The translations under genes were made by a program, and so were the position numbers. From positions 248,001 through 312,000 of the forward strand of contig NZ_CP011541.1 of assembly GCF_001021025.1 (NCBI RefSeq): DNA of 64,000 bases, given 5' to 3'. The notes beneath the pieces were generated by a model that saw nothing but the letters and a program-made list of their open reading frames with translations, had not been told where the DNA came from and did not search any database. Source of the DNA: Corynebacterium epidermidicanis. Lineage in GTDB: Bacteria; Actinomycetota; Actinomycetes; Mycobacteriales; Mycobacteriaceae. Shown here piece after piece: positions 46,855 through 55,199 of the stretch (its first letter is position 1; the number at the start of each line of letters is the position of its first letter).

Positions 46855-47177
46855 TGCGCCATTGGCTTCTCGACGACCGTGGGAATCTCACGATCGTCTC
46901 CGCTGCGATTTCGGCAGCTGTGCTGTCCATTTTCGGCATAGCTGCGTTCGCCGCGGGGATGGTGGTGGCGACGCACCGAGCTCAGGTAGCCGCAGATCTA
47001 TCAGCTGTGGCAGGAGCCTGGGCCGTGTATGCGGACCAAGCCGGCTGTGAGGTCGCCCGAACTGTCGCAGGAGAGAACAAAGCAAGACAAGTTTCGTGTG
47101 TAGTAAAAGGAGGTGATGTTCACACAACGGTGGAAGTCCGCGGGCGCCACGCAACGGCTAAGGCTGGTCCGTTGTAG
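46851..47177 (+). CDS. TadE-like protein of the helicase/secretion neighbourhood
   Basis: The 108-residue protein starts with the prepilin-like DDRGNLTIVSAAISAAVLSIFGIAAFAAG and continues with THRAQVAADLSAVAGAWAVYADQAGCEVARTVA. This is the Rv3654c type that always sits between TadE and the helicase in actinobacteria. It is the last gene of the ssd-tad unit and overlaps the end of the helicase gene on the other strand by 20 bases. Confidence 0.82.
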   Translation: MMRHWLLDDRGNLTIVSAAISAAVLSIFGIAAFAAGMVVATHRAQVAADLSAVAGAWAVYADQAGCEVARTVAGENKARQVSCVVKGGDVHTTVEVRGRHATAKAGPL

Positions 47178-49533
47178 TGGATTTCATCATGGTATCCAGG
47201 GCGCTGAGCAGCTTTATTGCGCCCGACTTGTCGAGTGGATTATTGCCATTGCCACACTTGGGTGATTGCACACAGGAGGGGCAACCAGACTCGCACGGGC
47301 AGGAAGTGACGGCGAGGAAGGTGGCTTCAATCCATTCGGCGAAGCGATGGAATCCGTGGTCGGCGAACCCAGCCCCACCGGGGTGACCGTCGTACACAAA
47401 GACAGTGGGCAAGCCAGTGTCTGGATGCTCGGCGGTAGACACCCCACCAATGTCCCAGCGATCGCATGTCGCCAGCAACGGCAGCATGCCGATGGCGGCA
47501 TGCTCGGCTGCGTGTAGTGACCCTGGGATATCACCAGCGGCGATACCCATGGCGGACAGTGCCAATGGGTCAATGGTGTAGGCCACCGCCCGGGTCGTGA
47601 GCTGCTGAGCAGGCATGTTGAGGGCAACCGAATCTAGGATCGTGCCGTCGGCAAGCTTGGCTACGTAGCCCACGACCTGCGTGGTGACCTCTACGTCAAC
47701 ATTGGCCACCCACAGGCCAGGACTCGGATTGATGAGTTCGCTGTCACCGGGATTGCTGATGATGCGGATGTCAGTGGTACTGCGAGCATAGGTGGAGTAC
47801 TCCGGAGCTTTGGGTTCAGCGAGAGCGAGGTATTCATCGAGGTCCAAAGATTCAATGACATAAGTTTCGCCTTGGTGCACGTACACCGCGCCGGGATGGA
47901 CCTGGGCTGGGGCTCGCTCGGTGTCAATGGTGCCGAGTAGACGTCCGGTGGTGGACTCGACGATCATCACTTCGTGGCCCGATCCGCCTCGCAAATTCAC
48001 CTGGTCATGGGCGGTATCTGGCGTGATTGGCGCATCGGGTAGGTCGGCGGCGAACCACCCGCGAGGGCGACGTCGTAGCAGGCCTAGCGAAGTGAGTTCC
48101 TCGACAACTTGCTCGGCTCCCCACGCGGACACATCCGCTGGTGAAAGCGGCTTTTCTACAGCAGCGCAGTAGATGTGCCCGCGGAGAATGTAAGGGTTGG
48201 TGGGATCGAAAACGATTTGCTCGATGGGGCGTCGCAGGAGGGCATCTGGGTGATGAACTAGGTAAGTGTCCATGGGTTCGTCCCGTGCGACGAACACTAC
48301 CAATGAGCCCTGACCGCGTCGGCCAGCGCGCCCTGCCTGCTGCCAAAAGGAGGCGACAGTTCCGGGAAAGCCGGCAGTGACCACTGCGTCCAATCCACCG
48401 ACGTCAATGCCCAATTCGAGGGCGTTTGTGGTGGCGACTCCTAGGAGGGTGCCGTCGTCAAGCATGCGCTCAAGCCGGCGGCGGTCCTCGGCGAGGTAGC
48501 CTGCGCGGTAGCTCGCCACGCGACGGGAGAAGTCGGGCCGGCCGAGCAGTGCGAGTTCTTCCGCTGCACGCAGCGCGACACTTTCGGCGCCACGCCGTGA
48601 CCTCACGAAAGTGAGTGTGCGAGCGCCTTCAGCGATGGCCGTAGCCATGATGCCGGCGGCTTCCGAGGTGGCGGACCTACGCACCGGGGCTCCGTTTTCG
48701 CCGGACAGTCCTTCGATGAATCCAGGTTCCCACAGCATGACGGTGCGCGCCCCGGTAGGAGCGCCGTCTTCAGTGACCTCCGCGACTTCAGACCCGATGA
48801 GGTTGCTTGCGTGCGCTCCAGGCGCAGTGGCGGTTGCGGAGGCCAAAATGAAGGTCGGATCGCTGCCATAGTGGGCGGCGAGGCGTCGTAACCTGCGGAT
48901 AACGAGGGCGACGTGAGCGCCGAACATCCCTCGATAGGCATGGCATTCATCAATGATGACGAACTTCAAATGTCGAAAGAACCGACCCCACCTGGAATGA
49001 TTGGCGAGCATGGACGCATGGATCATGTCCGGATTGGAGAAAATGAAGCGCGCATTGTCGCGGATCCCAGCCCGCGCCTCGGTCGGCGTGTCGCCGTCAT
49101 AGGGCGCCGCGGCTATCCCGTTCAAGCTGGGGACTTGCCGAGTGAGCTCCAAAATGTTGCGGAGCTGATCCGAGCCCAGGGCCTTTGTGGGCGTGAGATA
49201 AAGAGCACAAGCCTGCGGATCAGCTGCCAACTCGGCGAGGGGCGGCAGGAGATAACCCAGCGACTTTCCCGAGCTCGTGCCCGTGGCCACCACCACATGC
49301 GTGCCCTGCCTCGCCAGCTTTGCGACGCGTTCCTGATGGACATAAAGCTGCTGCACTCCCGAATCTTGCAGGTAGGCAACCAAATCGGCGGGAACCCACG
49401 CTGGCCACGGGGCGAACTGGGCAGGGGTGGGAGCCATCGTTTCGAGATGAGTGCAGTGCGACTCGGGGTAGCGGCGCTGCAGTAGATCTGCAATCTCGGT
49501 TCCGATTGTGGGATATTGATGTTTTTCGGGCAA
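47158..49533 (-). CDS. DEAD/DEAH-box helicase with DUF1998 domain (Rv3649 type)
   Basis: The 791-residue protein has helicase motifs Q/I (VVVATGTSSGKSLGYLLP), II (VIIDECHAYRG), III (LASATA), IV-VI (ATNALELGIDVGGLDAVV; QQAGRAGRRGQGSLVV). At the C terminus a DUF1998 domain holds the cysteine cluster CPCESGCPSCVQSPKCGNG that may bind a metal or Fe-S cluster. The family is related to Hrq1/YprA-like helicases and is consistently next to Tad genes, with unknown purpose. The start is the TTG at 49533, which gives MPEKHQYPTIGTEI; no ribosome site is clear, so the exact start is uncertain. Confidence 0.88.
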   Translation of the reverse strand: MPEKHQYPTIGTEIADLLQRRYPESHCTHLETMAPTPAQFAPWPAWVPADLVAYLQDSGVQQLYVHQERVAKLARQGTHVVVATGTSSGKSLGYLLPPLAELAADPQACALYLTPTKALGSDQLRNILELTRQVPSLNGIAAAPYDGDTPTEARAGIRDNARFIFSNPDMIHASMLANHSRWGRFFRHLKFVIIDECHAYRGMFGAHVALVIRRLRRLAAHYGSDPTFILASATATAPGAHASNLIGSEVAEVTEDGAPTGARTVMLWEPGFIEGLSGENGAPVRRSATSEAAGIMATAIAEGARTLTFVRSRRGAESVALRAAEELALLGRPDFSRRVASYRAGYLAEDRRRLERMLDDGTLLGVATTNALELGIDVGGLDAVVTAGFPGTVASFWQQAGRAGRRGQGSLVVFVARDEPMDTYLVHHPDALLRRPIEQIVFDPTNPYILRGHIYCAAVEKPLSPADVSAWGAEQVVEELTSLGLLRRRPRGWFAADLPDAPITPDTAHDQVNLRGGSGHEVMIVESTTGRLLGTIDTERAPAQVHPGAVYVHQGETYVIESLDLDEYLALAEPKAPEYSTYARSTTDIRIISNPGDSELINPSPGLWVANVDVEVTTQVVGYVAKLADGTILDSVALNMPAQQLTTRAVAYTIDPLALSAMGIAAGDIPGSLHAAEHAAIGMLPLLATCDRWDIGGVSTAEHPDTGLPTVFVYDGHPGGAGFADHGFHRFAEWIEATFLAVTSCPCESGCPSCVQSPKCGNGNNPLDKSGAIKLLSALDTMMKSTTTDQP

Positions 49534-49835
49534 AAGCGTGCTTTCAAAGTGCCGTTCAGGAAAAATTTATTGTGGTGTTGACCTGCGGATAAACAAGTGT
49601 TAGGTAAAAACTTTCTATAAGAGACTATCGCTAAAGCCTTTTTCATGACACACTGGTCCTTGGTCGCAGTTTCCACGCGCAGAGTCATATGGCGCTCGCA
49701 GAGGATAGTTGTTAGATTGCGAGCGCTCGTTGCTACACACCTTCACTGGTGCGAAGTGATCGGGGGTTCACAACGGCCCGTTGTTCCTTCAACATCTTGG
49801 AACAATGTATTCGCACTGAAGAAAAAGGTTTTAAC
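49534..49835. promoter_or_regulatory. cspA upstream region with hairpin
   Basis: The spacer between the helicase and cspA includes a perfect 8-bp hairpin, GCGCTCGC (49692-49699) with GCGAGCGC (49719-49726), and possible -10 boxes in TAGTTGTTAGAT between the arms. The AAAGGT ribosome site is at 49824-49829. A long structured 5' leader is common for cold-shock genes. Exact start not determined. Confidence 0.4.
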
Positions 49836-50039
49836 ATGGCACAAGGCACCGTTAAGTGGTTCAACGCTGAAAAGGGCTTCGGCTTCATCGCTCCTGCAGA
49901 TGGCTCTGCAGACGTGTTCGTTCACTACTCTGAGATCCAGGGCAACGGCTTCCGTACCCTTGAAGAGAACCAGCAGGTTGAGTTCGAGATCGGCGAAGGC
50001 GCAAAGGGCCCACAGGCTCAGAACGTCACCGCTATCTAA
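49836..50039 (+). CDS. cspA: Cold-shock protein CspA
   Basis: The 67-residue protein is a complete Csp[18 protein letters not shown] holds RNP1 (KGFGFI), and DVFVHYSEI holds RNP2 (VFVHY). It binds single-stranded RNA and DNA. Length and position beside topA agree with mycobacterial cspA (Rv3648c). A strong terminator follows directly. Confidence 0.96.
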   Translation: MAQGTVKWFNAEKGFGFIAPADGSADVFVHYSEIQGNGFRTLEENQQVEFEIGEGAKGPQAQNVTAI

Positions 50040-50056
50040 TTTCAATAGCTAGCTTC

Positions 50057-50092
50057 AAGCTCCACCAAACCGGAAACGGTCGGGTGGAGCTT
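50057..50092 (+). terminator. Terminator of cspA
   Basis: AAGCTCCACC and GGTGGAGCTT form a perfect 10-bp stem, with an extra inner ACCG/CGGT pairing, ending in TTTTG. It begins 18 bases after the stop. Confidence 0.88.
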
Positions 50093-50713
50093 TTGCGTTT
50101 TTCGGGTGAACATGGTGCGCGATTGCCTTTCACATGGTTCAAAAACGCCGGCGGGTTCGAAGGCATTCAACGCGGGCTATGTAGAGAATCGTGTGTCTGG
50201 TCGGTGTGTCGCCGGCCATGCGGGTTTGCTGCACAAGTGCTATGTCGTCGCTTCGGCGTAGTCCGACTACGTAGAGCAGCGATTTTTGATGAATAAAAGC
50301 CCGCAGCGGTAGTCCGACTACTCCGAAGGGACGACATCGAGCGGTCTAAAGCTCCCTGACAACAACAAATGCTGGTTTGAGGGTCACTACGTCGCGGAAT
50401 TCACGAAGCTGAGAAGTACTTTTATTCACTTAGCCCAGCTTCAAAAAGTAAGCCATTTTCGCAGCCATTTTCGCAGCCATTCAACGCGCCGACCGTGACC
50501 GCTCAACGCGCAGATTCCGAGCGCTGGGTTTGCATAAAAGTGGCACCCATTCGCGGCACTCTAATTGACGTTGCCCCTAATTAGAGGCAATGATTAGAAC
50601 AAATTACGGCTCCTTTCGTAGTAGAGCCATATATAACTGTGTACGGTAGTGAAGAAATGCACGTTGCAGCCCACCAGATGTGAAGTATCAAAGGAGGGCG
50701 ATGAGGAAGGATT
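50093..50713. other. Intergenic region between cspA and topA with repeat element B
   Basis: No gene is supported here. The region has the palindromic element at 50191-50382, three copies of CGCAGCCATTTT-type sequence at 50451-50482, and an AT-rich end with the topA promoter region. The small ORFs over the element are by-products of the palindrome. Confidence 0.7.
50191..50382 (+). repeat. Palindromic dispersed repeat, copy B
   Basis: Inverted relative to copy A (28859-29052). Inverted arms lie at 50240-50271 and 50307-50339, each with GTAGTCCGACTAC. The bases TGCACAAGTGCTATGTCGTC before and in the first arm are identical in both copies. Outer parts differ by scattered substitutions, so the two copies are old or have been kept by selection. 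Confidence 0.85.
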
Positions 50714-53674
50714 GTGTCCGCTGTGGCAGGTACTGAGCCGGGCGTAAAGCGCCTAGTGATTGTGGAGTCGGCGACCAAGGCGAAGAAAATTCAGCCCTAC
50801 TTGGGGAAGGATTACATCGTTGAAGCGTCTGTCGGCCACATTCGTGACTTGCCGCGCGGTGCCGCGGACGTGCCCGCGAAGTACAAGAAAGAGCCGTGGG
50901 CTCGCTTGGGAGTGGACACTGACAATGGTTTTTCGCCTCTTTACGTGGTCAGCGCAGACAAAAAGAAGAAGGTCGCGGATCTGAAGGCCAAGCTCAAGGA
51001 CGTCGATGAGCTTCTGCTGGCAACTGACCCCGACCGCGAGGGCGAGGCAATTGCTTGGCACTTGCTGGAGGTTTTGAAGCCAAAGGTGCCGGTTAAGCGC
51101 ATGGTTTTCAATGAGATCACCAAGCCAGCCATCATTGCGGCTGCGGAAAACACCCGCGATTTGGACGAAAACCTCGTCGACGCGCAGGAAACCCGCCGCA
51201 TTTTGGACCGCCTCTACGGCTACGAAGTTTCGCCGGTGCTGTGGAAGAAAGTGATGCCACGGCTATCCGCGGGACGCGTTCAATCTGTCGCTACTCGCGT
51301 GATTGTGGAGCGGGAACGCGAGCGCATGGCGTTCATTTCCGCACAGTACTGGGACCTTATCGCGGAATTTAACACGGGCAAGCCGGAAACCGCGGAGAAT
51401 CCCAGCCAGTTCGCTGCTCGTTTGACGGCGCTGTCCGGCAAGCGCGTCGCCCTGGGACGCGATTTCAATGACCGCGGTGAGCTCAAAGGCAAAGATGTCG
51501 TCGTCATCACGGAAAGCCAAGCTAAGGCGCTTGCCGACGCGCTGACCGGCCAACCCATGCGGGTGGCCAATGTTGAGGAGAAGCCGTACACGCGTCGGCC
51601 ATACCCACCGTTCATGACGTCGACGCTGCAGCAAGAGGCGGGCCGCAAGCTGCACTTTACCTCGGAACGCACGATGCGCATCGCGCAGCGCCTGTACGAA
51701 AATGGCCACATCACCTATATGCGTACGGACTCGACCACTCTGTCGCAGGCCGGCATTAATGCCGCTCGGCAGCAGGTCAAGGAGCTGTACGGTGCACAAT
51801 TTGTGGCCGCTCAGCCTCGCCAGTACACCCGCAAGGTGAAGAACTCGCAGGAAGCCCACGAGGCTATTCGGCCCGCGGGTGAAACATTCACCACCCCAGG
51901 GCAGTTGCACGGCCAACTCGACGCCGAAGAATTTAAGCTCTACGAGCTTATTTGGCAGCGCACCGTCGCTTCGCAAATGGCGGACGCGCGTGGCACGTCC
52001 ATGAAGGTGACCATCGCCGGTAGTGCCGCCAGTGGCGAGGATGTCGAGTTCGCCGCCACGGGTCGTACCATCACCTTCCCGGGCTTCTTGAAGGCCTATG
52101 TGGAAACTTCCCGTCTCGAGGATGGGCGCGATGTAGCGGACAATGCCGAAAAGCGACTGCCACGGCTTACAGAGGGCGATCCATTGGGCGTCGATAAGCT
52201 GGAGGCGGAAGGTCATTCCACGAATCCTCCTGCGCGCTACACCGAGGCGAGCCTCGTGAAGAAGATGGAGGACCTGGGGATTGGGCGTCCGTCGACGTAT
52301 GCGAGCATCATCAAGACGATTCAAGATCGTGGCTACGTGCTGCCACGTGGCAATGCGCTCGTGCCGAGTTGGGTGGCGTTCGCGGTGGTTGGTCTTTTGG
52401 AGCAGAATTTTTCCTCGCTCGTTGACTACGACTTTACGTCCTCGATGGAAGATGAACTCGATGACATTGCAGCCGGCAACGAGGACCGCACCGAGTGGCT
52501 CACCGGTTTCTACTTCGGCAATGCCGAGGCCTCCGAAGCTACGGCCGACTCCATCGCGCGCCTCGGCGGGTTGAAGGCCCTGGTCGGCGATAACCTAGAG
52601 CATATCGACGCCCGTGAGGTCAACTCCCTCAAGCTGTTCGAAGACTCCGAAGGGCGCCCAATTTTTGTTCGAGTCGGACGCTATGGTGCGTACCTTGAGC
52701 GAGTCGTCGGCCGCACCGCGGAAGGCGAGCCTGAGTACCAGCGTGCCAACCTGCCGGAATCCACCACTCCGGATGAGCTTTCGCTTGAGGCAGCCGAGAA
52801 GCTCTTTGCCATTCCACAAGGCGGGCGTGAGCTGGGTGTGAATCCGGCGAACGGTCGCATGATCGTGGCTAAGGATGGTCGCTTTGGCCCGTACGTCATC
52901 GAGCAGGTTCGCGATGAAGAGCGCGCCACGGTGGAGGCCGAAGCCGAAAAGATCGTGGCCGCTGAGCGCGCAGAAGAAGACGCGCAACGCAAGGCGGAAG
53001 GCAAGCGGGCCAAGAACTGGGATACCAAGACGGCCGCTGCCCAGAAGGAAAAGCGGATCAACCAGATCATCGAGGAAACTCTCAAACCTGGAACGGCTTC
53101 GCTCTTTTCGACGATGGAGCCGGCCTCGGTCACCTTGGAAGAAGCCCTGCGCTTGCTGTCCCTACCGCGGGAAGTCGGTGTCGATCCTTCGGACAACGAG
53201 GTCATTACAGCCCAAAACGGCCGGTACGGCCCGTACCTGAAGAAGGGCAACGATTCGCGGTCGCTGGCCAACGAGGAACAGATCTTCAGTATCACCCTCG
53301 ACGAAGCACGCGCTATCTACGCCGAGCCGAAACGACGCGGTCGTGGCGCCACCACCGCCACCCCGCCGTTGAAGGTGCTGGGGGATAACGATGTTTCGGG
53401 CAAGCCAATGGTCATCAAGGATGGTCGATTCGGCCCATACATCACCGATGGCACCACCAATGCGTCGCTGCGCAAGGGTGATTCGCCGGAGACGATGACG
53501 GACGCTCGAGCCAACGAGCTGTTGTCTGAACGTCGCGCCAAGGAGGCCGCGAACCCGGCTCCCGCGAAGAAGGCGGGGAAGAAGGCTGCCAAGAAGACCA
53601 CTAAGAAAGCCGCGAAGAAAGCGGTGAAGCAGACCACGAAGCGCGTGGTGAAGGCGGGTGCGAAGAAGCGCTAA
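50714..53674 (+). CDS. topA: DNA topoisomerase I
   Basis: The 986-residue protein relaxes negative supercoils. It has the TOPRIM domain (VIVESATKAKKIQPYLG; LLATDPDREGEAIAWHL with the acidic triad), the active-site Tyr in ITYMRTDSTTLS, and the C-terminal topoisomerase repeats (PIFVRVGRYGAYLE, MIVAKDGRFGPYV, VITAQNGRYGPYLKKG, MVIKDGRFGPYITDG). The tail is Lys-rich (KKAGKKAAKKTTKKAAKKAV), as in mycobacterial TopA. GTG 50714 has AGGAAGG 6 bases upstream. No zinc fingers are present, as is normal in actinobacteria. Confidence 0.97.
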   Translation: MSAVAGTEPGVKRLVIVESATKAKKIQPYLGKDYIVEASVGHIRDLPRGAADVPAKYKKEPWARLGVDTDNGFSPLYVVSADKKKKVADLKAKLKDVDELLLATDPDREGEAIAWHLLEVLKPKVPVKRMVFNEITKPAIIAAAENTRDLDENLVDAQETRRILDRLYGYEVSPVLWKKVMPRLSAGRVQSVATRVIVERERERMAFISAQYWDLIAEFNTGKPETAENPSQFAARLTALSGKRVALGRDFNDRGELKGKDVVVITESQAKALADALTGQPMRVANVEEKPYTRRPYPPFMTSTLQQEAGRKLHFTSERTMRIAQRLYENGHITYMRTDSTTLSQAGINAARQQVKELYGAQFVAAQPRQYTRKVKNSQEAHEAIRPAGETFTTPGQLHGQLDAEEFKLYELIWQRTVASQMADARGTSMKVTIAGSAASGEDVEFAATGRTITFPGFLKAYVETSRLEDGRDVADNAEKRLPRLTEGDPLGVDKLEAEGHSTNPPARYTEASLVKKMEDLGIGRPSTYASIIKTIQDRGYVLPRGNALVPSWVAFAVVGLLEQNFSSLVDYDFTSSMEDELDDIAAGNEDRTEWLTGFYFGNAEASEATADSIARLGGLKALVGDNLEHIDAREVNSLKLFEDSEGRPIFVRVGRYGAYLERVVGRTAEGEPEYQRANLPESTTPDELSLEAAEKLFAIPQGGRELGVNPANGRMIVAKDGRFGPYVIEQVRDEERATVEAEAEKIVAAERAEEDAQRKAEGKRAKNWDTKTAAAQKEKRINQIIEETLKPGTASLFSTMEPASVTLEEALRLLSLPREVGVDPSDNEVITAQNGRYGPYLKKGNDSRSLANEEQIFSITLDEARAIYAEPKRRGRGATTATPPLKVLGDNDVSGKPMVIKDGRFGPYITDGTTNASLRKGDSPETMTDARANELLSERRAKEAANPAPAKKAGKKAAKKTTKKAAKKAVKQTTKRVVKAGAKKR

Positions 53675-53689
53675 CCCGTTGAATCCTCG

Positions 53690-53738
53690 AAAAGCTCCCC
53701 GGGCCGGAGGTTGTTACAACTCGGCTGGGGGAGCTTTT
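53690..53738 (+). terminator. Terminator of topA
   Basis: AAAAGCTCCCC and GGGGAGCTTTT form a perfect 11-bp stem with a 27-base loop that contains further pairing, 15 bases after the stop. Confidence 0.85.
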
Positions 53739-53760
53739 GGTTTGGATGCGACTGCGAGGA

Positions 53761-54669
53761 TCAGCTCATCGCTAATGGGTGCTGATCGGTGACGTTCGAA
53801 GCGGTGTGAGGGATGTTGATGTTCGCACTAAGCACCTCCTGATAGCTGCCGTGGTCGGTGTAGATTTCATCTTGAAGGGGATGGAGCTTTTGCGCACGGA
53901 TCCGATGAATCTGGTAGCCAAATACGGCGATGTTTGCAGCGAGAGCGACGGCGGAGACAAGGAATAGTGCGGTTGGACTGTGGGAAGCGGAAACCGCGAA
54001 CTTAGAATCGGTAACAAAGCTTGGCACTGCCATAGTGAACATCGTCCAGAAAGCCAGGGTATTAGCACGGTGCTGTAGCCAAGCACCCTTCTTGATAAAG
54101 AAGGCTGGGATTGTGCAGGAAATAAGCAGTGCAGCGCCCGCGTAGAACGAGTGGTCACCAACGCAGTTGTAGACGTAGGCGATGATCCAGAACCACAGCA
54201 TGTCCGGCCAAATCATATCCTTCGACGAGTCGCGGGAAATGATTATGCCCGTCCAGCCACAAATCGTGATGAGGTTCAGCAAGCCAGCGATGCCGTTCAT
54301 GTAGTTCCAGGAGCCGGAAACCATGTGAACGTCATCGACCAAACCATCAGCGTTCATGGCGCCGACTTGGAAGTCGCGGATGCAAGCTTCCAAAATGTTA
54401 AGGCCGAGGATGAAGGGTGGGAAGCACAACGCCCAACGTTTGGCTGCAAGTTTGGGGTGATAACGCAGGGCCATAAAACCAAGGCAGCCGGCCAAAGCGG
54501 AATAGACCTTCACCCAGTGAAACCAGGTGCCGGTAGAAGACCCAGGCCCAGCAGTGGTGGGCCACACGAAGATCGTGAGGATGATCGGCAGCGCGATGAA
54601 GAATGCCCAACCGGCGCCACGCCAACGTCGTACGATTTCGTTTAACCCGATGAGGGCTCCGAGGACCAC
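53761..54669 (-). CDS. DUF5692-type membrane protein, probably missing its N terminus
   Basis: The 302-residue protein has about eight to nine hydrophobic segments and many aromatic residues, with spots such as TWFHWVKVYSALAGCLGFMALRY, DMIWPDMLWFWIIAYVYNCVGDHSFYAG and WLQHRANTLAFWTMFTMAVPSF. I recognise this as the DUF5692 family; function unknown. The only start available is GTG 54669. Membrane-helix-like sequence in the same frame goes on upstream (LAWFVVLGALIGLNEIVRR) as far as a TGA, with no start codon. At just this place the head-to-head TetR gene also begins without its start. A deletion that removed both 5' ends explains this best. Confidence 0.65.
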   Translation of the reverse strand: MVLGALIGLNEIVRRWRGAGWAFFIALPIILTIFVWPTTAGPGSSTGTWFHWVKVYSALAGCLGFMALRYHPKLAAKRWALCFPPFILGLNILEACIRDFQVGAMNADGLVDDVHMVSGSWNYMNGIAGLLNLITICGWTGIIISRDSSKDMIWPDMLWFWIIAYVYNCVGDHSFYAGAALLISCTIPAFFIKKGAWLQHRANTLAFWTMFTMAVPSFVTDSKFAVSASHSPTALFLVSAVALAANIAVFGYQIHRIRAQKLHPLQDEIYTDHGSYQEVLSANINIPHTASNVTDQHPLAMS

Positions 54670-54674
54670 AAACC

Positions 54675-55199
54675 AGGCAAGCTTTCTACTATCACTTCAG
54701 CGATGTCTATGACGCAGCAGCGTTGCTCTTTCAAGAAGAAGTGGCGCGTCACATTCTTTCTCATGCGCACTATGATTCCTGGGCATCTGGTTTCCAGGAG
54801 CTTTTGGAGTATATGCACCAACATCGGCCGCAGGTCCACGCGATCCTAAAGTCTTTGCGGAAGGCTGAAATGGAGCGGTTCTTCTTCCGGGCGTTGCGAC
54901 AAATGATGGCGGCGATCGTGGCGGAGCTGTCGATCGGACACACCCTTGATGACGCAGATCAGAAATTCATCATTGACCACTACACCTTGGCAGTGCTAGG
55001 ACACCTCTCGCACTGGATAGCAACGGGAATGAAGGACGACCCAGCGGAACTTGTACGACGGCTACAGTTTGTCATGCAGGGACATGTGCTGGAATCGATC
55101 GAACGCTATGCCATCGGTTTTGTTCAGCCAAAAGATAGCCGGTTATTAGACCCCAGCAGCTGTGCCGATCAGATTGCGGGAGACAATCAGGCGAGCTAG
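54675..55199 (+). pseudogene. TetR/DhaS-like regulator lacking its DNA-binding domain
   Basis: From 54675 the frame reads RQAFYYHFSDVYDAAALLF, which is the end of the TetR helix-turn-helix (compare the common RQTFYYHFKDxYDL). A complete C-terminal helical domain follows (QEEVARHILSHAHYDSWASGF ... HWIATGMKDDPAELVRRL). Upstream of 54675 the frame enters the sequence of the DUF5692 gene, and the N-terminal approx. 40 residues are missing. The first possible start is TTG 54723, giving 158 residues without a DNA-binding domain. It cannot act as a normal repressor. Its stop overlaps the cyaB stop in the shared bases CTAG. Confidence 0.75.
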
